Under the pieces are notes generated by a model that did no database searches, was not told the DNA's origin, and saw nothing but the letters and a program-made list of their open reading frames with translations. Positions 18,937 through 28,882 of a stretch of 64,000 nt of DNA are shown here, in pieces. Position 1 is the first letter of the stretch, and each line of letters starts with the position of its first letter. Source of the stretch: Flavobacteriales bacterium (GTDB taxonomy: Bacteria; Bacteroidota; Bacteroidia; Flavobacteriales_F; PHOS-HE28); the NCBI GenBank assembly GCA_016788295.1, contig JAEUSY010000004.1, positions 186,001 through 250,000 of the forward strand, given 5' to 3'. Made by a program: the position numbers and the translations under genes.

Positions 18937-20208
18937 CTAAGCGGCGAGGCATTCCGTGAGGATCTGTCCGAAGCGCCAAACGTCCTCGAACGAATTGTAC
19001 ATCGGCACCGGTGCTACGCGGATCACGTTGGGTTCGCGCCAGTCGGCGATCACACCGCGTTCGGTGATGCGGTTGAAGAGCGCCTTGCCGTGGCCGTGGG
19101 CGAGGATGCTCAGCTGACAGCCGCGTTGGGCGGGATCGCTGGGGGTGATCACTTCGAGGTGGGTGCCGGTGGACTTGGCCACTTCGGCGATGATGAAAGC
19201 GAGGTAGGCCGTCAATTGTTCGCTTTTGGCGCGCAGGTTGGCGATGCCCGCGCGATCGAACTGCTCCAGCGCCACGCGGTGCACAGCCATGCTGAACACC
19301 GGCGCGTTGCTCACTTGCCATGCTTCCGCTGTGGGCATGGGCTTGAAGGTGCGTTCCATCTTGAAGCGCTCGTTCTTATCATGTCCCCACCAGCCGGCGA
19401 AGAGCGGCAACTGCTGCCCTAGATGGCGCTGATGCACGAAGGCACCCGCCACACTACCCGGTCCGCTGTTGAGGTACTTGTAGCTGCACCAGCAGGCGAA
19501 GTCCACGTTACAGTCGTGGAGCTTGAGGTGCAGGTTGCCGGCGGCATGGGCCAGATCGAAGCCGGCATACGCTCCGACCGCATGGGCGGCCTTGGTGATG
19601 GCGGCCATGTCAAAGGCCTGGCCGGTGTAGAAGTTGACACCACCGAAGCAAACGAGAGCGAGTTCATCGCTCAACTCGTTGATCTTGGCGATGATGTCCT
19701 CCGTGCGCAGGGTGTGCTCGCCAGCACGGGGCTGCACTTCCACCAGGTCGGTTTCCGGATCACCGCCGTGGAAGGAGAGCTGCGAAGTGAAAGCATACGT
19801 ATCGCTGGGAAAGGGCCGCGTTTCTGTGAGGATCTTCTTGCGCTTTCCGCTGGGCCGGTAGAAGCTCACCATCAGGAAATGCAGGTTGCTGGTGAGCTGG
19901 TTCATGGCCACCACCTCCTCCGGCAGTGCGCCTACAAGTCGCGCCAATGACGCGGTCAGCTCCTCGTGGTAGCTGTACCACGGATGCTTCGCTTGGAAGT
20001 GCCCTTCCACCCCGAAGCGCGCCCAATCATCGAGCTCCTGCTTCAGTGCATCTGCAGCGGCTTTGGGCTGCAGGCCGAGCGAATTGCCGGTGAAGTACAA
20101 CACGTCGTTCCCACCATGCTGTGGGAAGTGGAACTCGGAGCGGAAGGCACGCAGCGGATCATTGGCATCCTGGGCCTGCGCGTAGGCAAGGGTGTTCTCG
20201 GGCTTCAT
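18937..20208 (-). CDS. kynU: Kynureninase
   Basis: PLP enzyme that cleaves 3-hydroxykynurenine or kynurenine to 3-hydroxyanthranilate or anthranilate plus alanine. From ATG 20208 it is 423 residues and begins MKPENTLAYAQAQDANDPL, the expected N terminus. Landmarks are LYFTGNSLGLQPK, the PLP-contact region FDLAHAAGN, and the Schiff-base lysine in CSYKYLNSGPGS. An in-frame start at 20283 would overlap the upstream membrane-protein gene, so 20208 is favoured. It is co-directional with kmo. Confidence 0.93.
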   Translation of the reverse strand: MKPENTLAYAQAQDANDPLRAFRSEFHFPQHGGNDVLYFTGNSLGLQPKAAADALKQELDDWARFGVEGHFQAKHPWYSYHEELTASLARLVGALPEEVVAMNQLTSNLHFLMVSFYRPSGKRKKILTETRPFPSDTYAFTSQLSFHGGDPETDLVEVQPRAGEHTLRTEDIIAKINELSDELALVCFGGVNFYTGQAFDMAAITKAAHAVGAYAGFDLAHAAGNLHLKLHDCNVDFACWCSYKYLNSGPGSVAGAFVHQRHLGQQLPLFAGWWGHDKNERFKMERTFKPMPTAEAWQVSNAPVFSMAVHRVALEQFDRAGIANLRAKSEQLTAYLAFIIAEVAKSTGTHLEVITPSDPAQRGCQLSILAHGHGKALFNRITERGVIADWREPNVIRVAPVPMYNSFEDVWRFGQILTECLAA

Positions 20209-20261
20209 GGAAGGCGTCCAAAAGTAGCCGTCGCGGACCAGCCGCACCTGACGATCGTCGA

Positions 20262-21146
20262 TCAGAAGCGTTCTCCCAGCCAAGCCAGCACCGGGATCAG
20301 GATCAGCAAGCCGTCCACTGCCACATCGAAGTAGCGCTCATTACGGCCGGGGCGGGTGAACAGGGCAAGCACGGCACCGAGCAGGAAACCCAACGAGGCC
20401 AACACTTCGCTCCAGGGCACTTCGCCTTCCACATAGGCCATGTAGCCCAACAAGCCTCGAAGGAGCACGATGGCACCGGCATACAGGAAGAGGAGCACGG
20501 CCAACGCACGGGTCCAACCTTCGCCGATCAGTTGTGGCACCGTCCGCAGGCCCGGAGGATCGAAATGCCGATCGCGTAGATCGAAGAGCAGTGCTACGGC
20601 GATGTACAGCGGTACATGCACCATGCCTTGGGCCAACAGCGCCGCGCCGAACACCTCCGCCGACCCCAGGGAGATGGGCAATGCCACCGTGGCCATGGTC
20701 CAGCACCACGTGATCACCACCACCTTCAACATGGGCACGTAGCGGAGACCGATGCTCCGCCCACCGCGCTGCCAGGGCAACAGGTAGAGCAGACCCGGCA
20801 CCAAGGCCAAGGCCAACACACGCCAGAGCCTGTCAAGCTCAGGGGCCAGGAACAACAGCCCGATCACCGCCGCCGCAACACTTATGGTCAACGACTTTCT
20901 GCGATGGACGTGATGCCAATGAAGCATCGGCGAGGCCTGGCGCGTGACATCTTCCCGCGACCGCACCCAACGCAACAGGTTGTACATGGCGAACATGCCC
21001 AAGAAGACCGCCCCAATAAGCCGCACATGAGGCAGACCCATGTCGAAGTACATGCAGGTCCACCAGGTCTGTGCCGCAGCACCAAGTGCCAGCCATACAT
21101 GTCCGTGAACCATCGCACGCATTGCCGATGACCACCAGTTGCCCAT
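20262..21146 (-). CDS. UbiA-like polytopic membrane protein
   Basis: 294 residues with about eight hydrophobic helices and loops typical of the UbiA-related membrane proteins of Bacteroidota (for example FLGMFAMYNLLRW and YLLPWQRGGRSIGLRYVP). True UbiA prenyltransferases have Asp-rich NDxxD-type motifs for Mg-pyrophosphate. I see only MYNLLRW and DLRDRHFD at comparable places, so prenyltransferase activity is doubtful. It lies between the unknown 21156 gene and kynU on the same strand. No function is assigned. Confidence 0.6.
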   Translation of the reverse strand: MGNWWSSAMRAMVHGHVWLALGAAAQTWWTCMYFDMGLPHVRLIGAVFLGMFAMYNLLRWVRSREDVTRQASPMLHWHHVHRRKSLTISVAAAVIGLLFLAPELDRLWRVLALALVPGLLYLLPWQRGGRSIGLRYVPMLKVVVITWCWTMATVALPISLGSAEVFGAALLAQGMVHVPLYIAVALLFDLRDRHFDPPGLRTVPQLIGEGWTRALAVLLFLYAGAIVLLRGLLGYMAYVEGEVPWSEVLASLGFLLGAVLALFTRPGRNERYFDVAVDGLLILIPVLAWLGERF

Positions 21147-21155
21147 CGCTCCGTG

Positions 21156-21794
21156 CTAATCGGCCAATGCTGGATCGATGACGAACTGGCGCAAGGCCAA
21201 ACCGACAGCCACACCGGCGAAGGTGCTCATCAATGTGCGCACCACCCGCTTGGAACGACCCACGCGCGCATAGCCGTAAGCATAGTACTCGTCGCCTTCC
21301 ATGGTCACGTCGGAAATGGAGCCCTTGGTCACGTGGACGCGCGGCAGGATCATGGTCATACCCACCAAGGGAGGCAGGAAGAAGGCGTTCATCTCCAGGT
21401 CCAGGGCCACGGTGGTACCGGCGCCGATAAGGAAACCGGCGAGCACAGGCCCCAAAGGCTTGTATCCGCTGCGCGCATCCTGTTCACCCACGATGAAGCG
21501 GCGCATCTGGTCGATGCTTAGATCGTTGCCGAACACGGTGTCGTGGAAGTACCAGATGCGTTCGCGCCCCAGGCTGTCCGTAACACTGAACACCCCTTCC
21601 GTTGGCTCGGCACGTTCGCGTGTGCGGCCTTTGCGATCGGTATCCAGATAGCGGATCTCCAAGGTGCTCTGGCCGAGCACACGTCCTTTGAGCACTTGCC
21701 CGTTCATCAGCAGGATCTGGTCCGTGCCCGGGGTTTGGGCAAAGGCATGCAAAGCCGTTACGAACAAGAGCAATAAAACCAGTGGCGAGCGCAT
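21156..21794 (-). CDS. Hypothetical secreted/membrane protein
   Basis: 212 residues from ATG 21794. A signal peptide (MRSPLVLLLLFVTALHAFAQ) leads into a small beta domain with ILLMNGQVLKGRVLG and EIRYLDTDRKGR, resembling the short strand-rich modules found in many Bacteroidota secreted proteins. Two C-terminal hydrophobic segments follow (about LGPVLAGFLIGAGTTVAL and FFLPPLVGMTMIL). The frame extends upstream to 21923, but that would cross the gcvP promoter region. It opens the run that ends in kynU and kmo; function unknown. Confidence 0.65.
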   Translation of the reverse strand: MRSPLVLLLLFVTALHAFAQTPGTDQILLMNGQVLKGRVLGQSTLEIRYLDTDRKGRTRERAEPTEGVFSVTDSLGRERIWYFHDTVFGNDLSIDQMRRFIVGEQDARSGYKPLGPVLAGFLIGAGTTVALDLEMNAFFLPPLVGMTMILPRVHVTKGSISDVTMEGDEYYAYGYARVGRSKRVVRTLMSTFAGVAVGLALRQFVIDPALAD

Positions 21795-21897
21795 GTGCAG
21801 TGGCCAAAGATAGACGAGTGCACTTGGTACGAACAGGATGCCCGCCAGCAGCGTTTTGCACATGACAGTACAGCCCTTCCGCTCGCGGGCCACCCAG

Positions 21898-21905
21898 TAT
21901 ATTTG
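21898..21905 (+). promoter_or_regulatory. -7 element TATATTTG of gcvP
   Basis: An exact match to the Bacteroidota -7 consensus TAnnTTTG, 27 bases before the gcvP ATG. No exact TTG is seen at the -33 position. Confidence 0.6.
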
Positions 21906-21932
21906 CGCGCCCATTCGGCACACTCAACCATC

Positions 21933-24794
21933 ATGCAAGTCGTAAGCTACCAGGAACGCCACATCGGCCCCAACGCCGCTGAGACAGAGAAGATGCTCCG
22001 CGCCATCGGCGTGGGCACATTGGATGAACTGATCGCACGCACCGTGCCGCAGGGCATCCGCGCAGCCGCGGCCTTGGCCACCGGCGAGGCCATGCCCGAG
22101 CTCGACTACCTCTACCACATGAAGGAGCTGGGGGCGCTGAACAAGCAGTACCGCAGCTACATCGGCCTGGGTTACCACGGCACCGATGTGCCCCAGCCCA
22201 TCCTGCGCAACATCATGGAGAACCCCGGATGGTACACGGCCTACACGCCGTACCAGGCCGAGATCGCACAAGGCCGCCTGGAGGCCCTGCTGAACTTCCA
22301 GACCATGGCGAGCGACCTTACCGGTCTGCCCATCGCCAACGCGAGCCTTCTGGATGAAGCCACCGCCGTGGCCGAGGCCATGCACATGCTCTACGCCGCG
22401 CGCCCCAAGGAATTGGCCAACGCCAGCAAGTTCTTCGCCAGCGATGCGCTCTTCCCACAGAACATCGATGTGTTGCGCACCCGTTGCGTGCCCATTGGCG
22501 TGGAACTGGTGGTGGGCAACGTGAAGGACTTCGATCCCACCGCCGGCTACTTCGGCCTGGCGCTGCAGTACCCGGCAATCGATGGCAGCGTGAACGACTA
22601 CCGCGACATCGTTGCCAAAGCCAAGGCCGCTGGTGTGCGCACGGCAGTATGCGCCGACCTGCTCTCGCTGGTGCTGCTCACCCCCCCGGGCGAATGGGGA
22701 GCCGATGTGTGCGTAGGCAACAGCCAGCGCTTCGGGGTGCCCATGGGCTACGGTGGCCCGCACGCCGCCTTCTTCTGCACTACCGATGAATACAAGCGCC
22801 TGATCCCGGGCCGCATCATCGGCGTGAGCCAGGACCGCCGCGGCCGTCGTGCGCTGCGCATGGCCCTGCAGACACGCGAGCAGCACATCCGCCGCGACAA
22901 GGCCACCAGCAACATCTGCACGGCACAGGCCCTGCTCGCCGTAATGGCCGGCATGTACGCCGTGTACCATGGACCTGAAGGCTTGAAGCGCATCGCCCGC
23001 CGCGTGCATGGCATCACCCGCCAGGTGGCCGAAGCCGCCAAGGCCATGGGCTACACGTTGCAGAACAACAGCTTCTTCGACACCATCACCTTGGGCGGCT
23101 GCGATCCGCAGAAGGTGAAGCAGGCCACCGAGGCGCGCGAGATCAACGTGCGCATCAATGCGGACAGCATCACCATCAGCTTGGACGAGACCGTGGGCGC
23201 ACAGGATGTGAACGACCTGTTGGCCGCGCTCGCTGAAGCACAAGGCAAGCCGCTGGTGGCACCCGCGATCAACGGCAACGCCACGGCCGTACCGAGCGGA
23301 CTGGAGCGCAGCAGCGCCTTCCTCACCCACCCCATCTTCAACACGCACCACACCGAAACGGAGCTGATGCGCTACATGAAGCGCTTGGAGAACCGCGACT
23401 TCTCCCTGGCGCACGGCATGATCCCGCTGGGCTCGTGCACCATGAAGCTCAACGCCGTTTCCACCCTTTGGCCGATCACGCGTCCGGAGTGGGCCTACAT
23501 CCACCCCTTCGCGCCCATCGACCAGGTGCAGGGCTACCAGCGCGTCTTCACCGAACTGAGCGACATCCTCGCCAAGGCCACAGGCTTCACGGCCGTGAGC
23601 CTGCAGCCCAACAGTGGCGCGCAGGGTGAATACGCCGGCCTGATGGTGATCCGCGCCTACCACGAGGCCCGCGGCGATATGAACCGCAACATCGCCCTGA
23701 TCCCCAGCAGCGCGCACGGCACCAACCCCGCCAGCGCGGTGATGGCCGGCATGCAGGTGGTAGTGGTGAAGGCCGATGCCGAAGGCCATGTGGACGTGGC
23801 CGACCTGAAGGCCAAGGCGGAACAATACAAGGACACGTTGAGCTGCCTGATGGTGACCTACCCAAGCACGCACGGCGTGTACGAGGCGGCCATCAAGGAG
23901 ATCACCGGCACCATCCACGCCAACGGCGGCCTGGTGTACATGGACGGCGCCAACATGAACGCGCAGGTGGGCCTCACCAGCCCCGGCGAGATCGGTGCCG
24001 ATGTGTGCCACCTGAACCTGCACAAGACCTTCGCCATCCCGCACGGCGGCGGCGGCCCTGGCATGGGCCCCATCTGCGTGAACGACAAGCTGAAGCCCTT
24101 CCTGCCCGGCCACCCGCTGGTGAAGACGGGTGGTGAACACGCCATCTCCGCCGTGAGCGCGGCACCCTGGGGCAGCGCGCTGATCCTGTTGATCAGCTAT
24201 GGTTACAGCAAGATGCTCGGCGGCAGCGGCCTCACCGATGCCACGCGCTACGCCATCCTCAACGCCAACTACATCAAGGCGAAGCTGGAGAAGCACTACC
24301 CCATCCTCTACGTGGGCGACCAGGGCATGGTGGCGCACGAGATGATCCTTGATTGCCGCGAGTTCAAGCGCACCGCCGGTGTGGAGGTGGAGGACATCGC
24401 CAAGCGCCTGATGGACTATGGCTTCCATGCACCCACGGTGAGCTTCCCGGTAGCCGGCACGCTGATGGTGGAACCTACCGAGAGCGAGAACCTGGCCGAA
24501 CTGGACCGCTTCATCGAGGCCATGATCGGCATCCGCCACGAGATCGCCGAGATCGAGAGCGGCAAGGCCGACAAGGCGGACAACGTGCTGAAGATGGCCC
24601 CGCACACCAGCGACGAGGTCTGCGCCGACACGTGGAGCCACGCCTACGGACGCGAGAAGGCCGCCTTCCCCGTGAGCGTGAACCGCGAGTGGAAATACTG
24701 GCCCACCGCCAGCCGCGTGGACAATGCCTACGGCGACCGCAACCTGGTGTGCACGTGCCCGCCCATTGAGGAATACGCCTCGGCAGAAGCCTGA
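21933..24794 (+). CDS. gcvP: Glycine dehydrogenase (decarboxylating), P-protein
   Basis: PLP-dependent P-protein of the glycine cleavage system, in the single-chain (about 950 residue) form. From ATG 21933 it has 953 residues and begins MQVVSYQERHIGPN, the canonical N terminus. It keeps ANASLLDEATAVAEAM in the N-terminal half. The C-terminal half has MIPLGSCTMKLN, QPNSGAQGEYAGL, SSAHGTNPASA and the PLP-lysine segment HLNLHKTFAIPHGGGGPGMG. The other components (gcvT, gcvH, lpd) are not in the window. A long antisense open frame under this gene is only a GC-codon shadow. A terminator follows. Confidence 0.97.
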   Translation: MQVVSYQERHIGPNAAETEKMLRAIGVGTLDELIARTVPQGIRAAAALATGEAMPELDYLYHMKELGALNKQYRSYIGLGYHGTDVPQPILRNIMENPGWYTAYTPYQAEIAQGRLEALLNFQTMASDLTGLPIANASLLDEATAVAEAMHMLYAARPKELANASKFFASDALFPQNIDVLRTRCVPIGVELVVGNVKDFDPTAGYFGLALQYPAIDGSVNDYRDIVAKAKAAGVRTAVCADLLSLVLLTPPGEWGADVCVGNSQRFGVPMGYGGPHAAFFCTTDEYKRLIPGRIIGVSQDRRGRRALRMALQTREQHIRRDKATSNICTAQALLAVMAGMYAVYHGPEGLKRIARRVHGITRQVAEAAKAMGYTLQNNSFFDTITLGGCDPQKVKQATEAREINVRINADSITISLDETVGAQDVNDLLAALAEAQGKPLVAPAINGNATAVPSGLERSSAFLTHPIFNTHHTETELMRYMKRLENRDFSLAHGMIPLGSCTMKLNAVSTLWPITRPEWAYIHPFAPIDQVQGYQRVFTELSDILAKATGFTAVSLQPNSGAQGEYAGLMVIRAYHEARGDMNRNIALIPSSAHGTNPASAVMAGMQVVVVKADAEGHVDVADLKAKAEQYKDTLSCLMVTYPSTHGVYEAAIKEITGTIHANGGLVYMDGANMNAQVGLTSPGEIGADVCHLNLHKTFAIPHGGGGPGMGPICVNDKLKPFLPGHPLVKTGGEHAISAVSAAPWGSALILLISYGYSKMLGGSGLTDATRYAILNANYIKAKLEKHYPILYVGDQGMVAHEMILDCREFKRTAGVEVEDIAKRLMDYGFHAPTVSFPVAGTLMVEPTESENLAELDRFIEAMIGIRHEIAEIESGKADKADNVLKMAPHTSDEVCADTWSHAYGREKAAFPVSVNREWKYWPTASRVDNAYGDRNLVCTCPPIEEYASAEA

Positions 24795-24824
24795 GCGACA
24801 CCCTGACCTTTGCAGAAGCCCTGC

Positions 24825-24854
24825 CCGATACGATCGCGGCGGGGCTTCGCTTTT
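24825..24854 (+). terminator. Terminator after gcvP
   Basis: GAAGCCC (24825-24831) pairs with GGGCTTC (24842-24848) and is followed by GCTTTTCC. It lies about 30 bases after the gcvP stop. Confidence 0.65.
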
Positions 24855-24876
24855 CCTCCACCAAGCCACGAACAGG

Positions 24877-24884
24877 TAATTTCG
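24877..24884 (+). promoter_or_regulatory. -7-like element TAATTTCG
   Basis: A TAnnTTCG variant of the Bacteroidota -7 element, 35 bases before the T9SS cargo gene at 24920 and after the gcvP terminator. Confidence 0.45.
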
Positions 24885-24919
24885 CCCCCTTGCGGCCGGG
24901 CCGCGATCATACCATTCGA

Positions 24920-26704
24920 ATGAACATCCGCCACCTGACCCCGCTCGTTGCCCTCTTCCTCATTGCCAACAGCGTGGCTGGCCAGGGTGGAGCGAAGGCC
25001 AGCGCTTGTTTCTTCAGCGCGGACCTGGAGGATGGTCTCTTTCCCGCTGGTTGGACAAACCAACAAGTGGAACGGCTGGATGCCAATGGTGCCGGGACCG
25101 GAGCGTTCGTGGATGCCTGGACCGTGGGTGCCGCGAGCAATGCCAATGCGGGCGGCTTTTTCCCGGTGGCGAACGTGCCTACCGGCAACCACTTCATCAT
25201 GGCCAACGACGATGCTTCGCCGTGCAATTGCGCCATGGATGATGTGGCATTGACCACACCAACGATCGACCTTGATGGCCGAACGGGCGTGGCCCTTCAA
25301 CTGCGCGCCTTCCATGAGCAGACGCTGGGTGCAGGAGCAGCGATCATCGAAGCCTACAACGGAACGGAATGGACCAGCCTGTTGGAGATACCTGCTGTTG
25401 TCGGTGAATGGCAGCACCTCTTCGTGGACCTGAGCGCCTATGACGGGAACCCCGCGTTCCAACTGCGGTTCCGCTGGAGCGATGGTGGCAACTGGGCCAG
25501 CGGCCTGGCGATCGACGACCTCTGCCTGATCGAACGCCTTCCCGTGGACCTTTCGGTAATACAGGTCCTCACGCACGACCCCTCAGTGGGTCCGTTCAAT
25601 ACCGCAGTGCGCAGCCTTCGCTACCGTCAACTGCCCGCCACGCAGGCCAGCGAACTAGAGGGCGCAGTGGAAGTGATGAACCGCGGCATACAACCCATCG
25701 CTGCGTTCGACCTGCTCGTGACCATGGAGCAGAACGGGGACCAGAGCACGGCCATCGCCACGGTCACCGAAGCATTGGCTCCGGGCGAACGCCGCATGAT
25801 CTCCCTGCCCGCAATGACCATGGCCCCGAACGCGGGTACCGTAACGCTATCCGTGCAGGCCACACCATCCACTGCTGATGATGACCCCACGGACAACACC
25901 GGCACGGCTTTGTTGCAGCTGACCGGCGATGGCTGGGAACAGGGCTATGGCGCCATGGCCTGCGACGATGGCACTTACGACGGTATGCTTGGCGGCGCTG
26001 GACAATGGGTGGCCGTGCAACGCATGGAGGTCACCGCGCCGGGAAGCACGGCATATGGTATCAGCGCTGTGATCACCGGTAGTTCGCAGGAAGGAGAGCA
26101 GGTACGCGCCATCCTTTTCGACGACCAGCTGGCCTTCGTGGACACTTCAGCACGTTACACGCTCACCGCTGCCGACCTCGATATGGGTGCGGCAGGCGAA
26201 GCACTGTTCCTAGCGCTAAGCACCAGCCCAATGCTGAGCACGGGCGACTATTACGTGGGCATCCAGCACTTGGAAGGCAGCACGGCTGGCGAGGTACACG
26301 TGGCCACTGGCGGCAATGGTCCGCTGGGCGCCGCAGCCCTTTTGACTGGCAGCACCTTCGTGGTGAACTACACCCGCCAAACACCCATGGTGAGGCTGCA
26401 CCTCTCCGGTTTCGGGGTGGGCATCAATGAAACTTCGAATGCCGGAGCGAACGACCTGTTGGTGTTCCCTGTGCCTGTAAAGGACCAGGCCACTGTGGTC
26501 TTCGATCTGGCGCAATCCGGTCCGGTTTCATTCGAGCTTCTCGACCTTTCGGGACGCGCCCTTCTCACCGAAGAGCGCGGATACCTACCGCAAGGGCAGC
26601 ACCGCACAGAACTGAACACCAGCAACGTGCTGCCCGGAACGTACGTGCTGTGCATAAGGACCGTGAGCCACATCCTTACCAGGACCATTGTGGTGAGCCG
26701 ATAG
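24920..26704 (+). CDS. T9SS type A sorting domain protein 1
   Basis: Secreted protein of 594 residues from ATG 24920. A signal peptide ends SVAGQ. An N-terminal jelly-roll module of the choice-of-anchor J / MAM-like type (DLEDGLFPAGW ... FRWSDGGNWASGLAIDDLCLIE) is followed by a CARDB-like repeat region and a second beta module. A C-terminal T9SS type A sorting domain (VFPVPVKDQATVVFDL ... GTYVLCIRTVS) ends at SR. The sorting domain directs export and cell-surface attachment through the T9SS. It is the first of three tandem cargo genes of similar plan. Ligand or enzymatic role unknown. Confidence 0.88.
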   Translation: MNIRHLTPLVALFLIANSVAGQGGAKASACFFSADLEDGLFPAGWTNQQVERLDANGAGTGAFVDAWTVGAASNANAGGFFPVANVPTGNHFIMANDDASPCNCAMDDVALTTPTIDLDGRTGVALQLRAFHEQTLGAGAAIIEAYNGTEWTSLLEIPAVVGEWQHLFVDLSAYDGNPAFQLRFRWSDGGNWASGLAIDDLCLIERLPVDLSVIQVLTHDPSVGPFNTAVRSLRYRQLPATQASELEGAVEVMNRGIQPIAAFDLLVTMEQNGDQSTAIATVTEALAPGERRMISLPAMTMAPNAGTVTLSVQATPSTADDDPTDNTGTALLQLTGDGWEQGYGAMACDDGTYDGMLGGAGQWVAVQRMEVTAPGSTAYGISAVITGSSQEGEQVRAILFDDQLAFVDTSARYTLTAADLDMGAAGEALFLALSTSPMLSTGDYYVGIQHLEGSTAGEVHVATGGNGPLGAAALLTGSTFVVNYTRQTPMVRLHLSGFGVGINETSNAGANDLLVFPVPVKDQATVVFDLAQSGPVSFELLDLSGRALLTEERGYLPQGQHRTELNTSNVLPGTYVLCIRTVSHILTRTIVVSR

Positions 26705-26860
26705 TGACCAACGGTTAAATTGACCGTTCCCTGTGCGAACAGCGCCTTTGCTTGGTGAACATGACTGTCCGGGCAACACTTCGCCACAGCGGATCTGTCC
26801 ATATGCCGAGTACCCTTAACTTCGTGCCTCTCGCACTTCAAAGACAAAAACCGATTACAG

Positions 26861-28768
26861 ATGAACTATCGTTACGCTTTGCTGGCATCGACGCTGATCG
26901 CCAGCACCGCCATGGCCCAACGGGCTACCTACCAGCCTGCCCGGGTGGACTTCAGCCCAGCGACCGCACAAACGGAAAAGCTCCCTGCCAACCGCGAGAC
27001 CGCCGATGACGAACGCGCCGGTGGCGATGTGGTCTGGTACGAGGACTTCGCCAATGGCATGGATGGCAACAACGGCGTAGGTCCATGGACCTTCGGTGGC
27101 CCTAATGGCAACATTTGGAAGCGCACCACCACGGGACCTGTTGGCGCCTATACCGCGGCCTCTGCCCGCATTGGAGCCCCTGCCACGTTCGCCAACGGCT
27201 TCATGCTGTTCAATGGTGATTCCGTGAACTGCTCATGGAGCGGCAATACCCCCACTGCACTTTCAAGCTTCACCAGCTACGAGGGTTCCATTGAGTCGCC
27301 TGTCCTCGATCTGAGCGCTACGCCTTTCGTGGAGATCCAGTTCTACCAGCGTCTGCGTTACTGCTGCGACAATCCTCCCCATTACCTGGAGGTGAGCACG
27401 GACGGTGGCACGACCTGGCCCACCCGGATCCTCACCTCTTCCGGTGTGGCCGTGAACCAACTGACCGCCACAGAGCTTCGCAAATTCAACCTGACCGCTG
27501 CGATCGCCGCCGATCCCACCAACGTGAAGATCCGCTTCCGTCACGATGCCGACCAAGGCACCTCGCACTACCACTGGCAGATCGATGATGTGAAGATCGT
27601 GGAGTTGTACGAATACGATCTGCGTATGGTGAGCTCTGCGGTCACCACCTGGGACATCAATACCGCGATCAGCTATGACTCCATCCGCTACTCGGTCTAT
27701 CCCTATAGCCAACTGCGTCCCATCGGCCTGAACACCACGATCTTGAACAATGGTTCATTGGACCAGAGCGATGTGGTCGTGAACTTCACTGTTCAGCGTC
27801 AGGGTGGCGATGTGGTGCTTGATCAGGACCAGAATGTCGGAACGGTTGCTGCAGGTAGCACGCAGACCGTATTCGTGAACCCTGACTTCACCCCCCCTGC
27901 TGAAGCAGGCACCTACAACGTGACCTTTGACGTGAGCTCAGGAAATGAGGATAACGTACCCACGGACAATGGAGGGACCGGCAGCTTCGGTGTCAGCCAG
28001 TTCGTCTATGCACGCGACAATGGCACCATCGCAAGCTTCGAGGATGGTAATGGTGATGGCGGCACCCTCATTCTGGGCAACACCTTCTACATTGCCAACT
28101 CTGTCGACCTGTACAGCGTGGCAGTGGCCTTGAACACTGGCAGCGAAGTGGGGGCCGTTATCGTGGGCGAACTGCGCAACCCGAACGAAGCTGATTTCCC
28201 AGTGATCGCCACCACACCTGAGATCGAGATCACCGCCTCGATGCTGGGCGGCACGGGCAGCAGCAACTTCACCCAGTTGATCTTTGACTCCCCAGTAACG
28301 CTGGATGCAAACCTCGACTACATGGTGACCGTTCAGTGCTATGGCAATATCCGTATCGGCCAGAATGGCACGAGCGAGGCGCAGACCTCCTTCATCTACT
28401 ACGTGAGCCCCACGCAGGGTGAGGATTGGTTCTTCACCACCACCACACCCATGGTGCGCATGAACTTCAACCCCACCGTGGGCATTGAGGCTGCTGACCG
28501 TGGCAACGGTGCTGGTCTGGGACAGAACGTACCGAACCCCGCCAATGGTACCACGATGATCCCTTACGAGCTGGAGAACGCCTCCACCGTGACTTTGGAA
28601 GTGCGTGACCTCAGTGGCAAGCTGGTGACCGTGATCAACGAGGGCACCCGCGGCGCCGGTAGCTACCGCATCACCCTGCCCCTGGACCAACTCGCCGAAG
28701 GCATGTACACCTACACCCTGCGCACCGAGCGCGGCAGCCTCACCAAGCGCTTGAGCGTGGTGCGATAA
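26861..28768 (+). CDS. T9SS type A sorting domain protein 2
   Basis: A 635-residue secreted protein. A signal peptide ends TAMAQ. The jelly-roll module includes VWYEDFANGMDGNNGVGPW, the CCDNPPHYLEVSTDGGTTW strand pair and RHDADQGTSHYHWQIDDVKI. A CARDB-like middle part and a second beta module follow. The C-terminal sorting domain starts QNVPNPANGTTMIPYEL and ends LSVVR; this QNxPNP form is a standard T9SS type A start. The jelly-roll and the second module share their plan with both flanking genes, suggesting tandem duplication and divergence. A strong terminator follows. Confidence 0.9.
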   Translation: MNYRYALLASTLIASTAMAQRATYQPARVDFSPATAQTEKLPANRETADDERAGGDVVWYEDFANGMDGNNGVGPWTFGGPNGNIWKRTTTGPVGAYTAASARIGAPATFANGFMLFNGDSVNCSWSGNTPTALSSFTSYEGSIESPVLDLSATPFVEIQFYQRLRYCCDNPPHYLEVSTDGGTTWPTRILTSSGVAVNQLTATELRKFNLTAAIAADPTNVKIRFRHDADQGTSHYHWQIDDVKIVELYEYDLRMVSSAVTTWDINTAISYDSIRYSVYPYSQLRPIGLNTTILNNGSLDQSDVVVNFTVQRQGGDVVLDQDQNVGTVAAGSTQTVFVNPDFTPPAEAGTYNVTFDVSSGNEDNVPTDNGGTGSFGVSQFVYARDNGTIASFEDGNGDGGTLILGNTFYIANSVDLYSVAVALNTGSEVGAVIVGELRNPNEADFPVIATTPEIEITASMLGGTGSSNFTQLIFDSPVTLDANLDYMVTVQCYGNIRIGQNGTSEAQTSFIYYVSPTQGEDWFFTTTTPMVRMNFNPTVGIEAADRGNGAGLGQNVPNPANGTTMIPYELENASTVTLEVRDLSGKLVTVINEGTRGAGSYRITLPLDQLAEGMYTYTLRTERGSLTKRLSVVR

Positions 28769-28788
28769 GCCGTTGCATCTACAGAATT

Positions 28789-28826
28789 GAAAGGGATGCG
28801 GCCTGAGCCGCATCCCTTTCTTATTT
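28789..28826 (+). terminator. Strong terminator after T9SS cargo gene 2
   Basis: A perfect 14-bp stem, GAAAGGGATGCGGC (28789-28802) with GCCGCATCCCTTTC (28807-28820), has a CTGA loop and is followed by TTATTTG. Confidence 0.85.
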
Positions 28827-28882
28827 GCAGCCACGAAAGTTCCACATACTATCTTGGGATTCCGAAATCAACCCCTCATCAC

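Noticed and set aside
21924-24869. A 981-codon open frame antisense to gcvP
   Set aside because: Low-complexity His/Ala/Gly/Val-rich translation without motifs; it is the mirror of GC-biased codons of the strongly supported gcvP gene.
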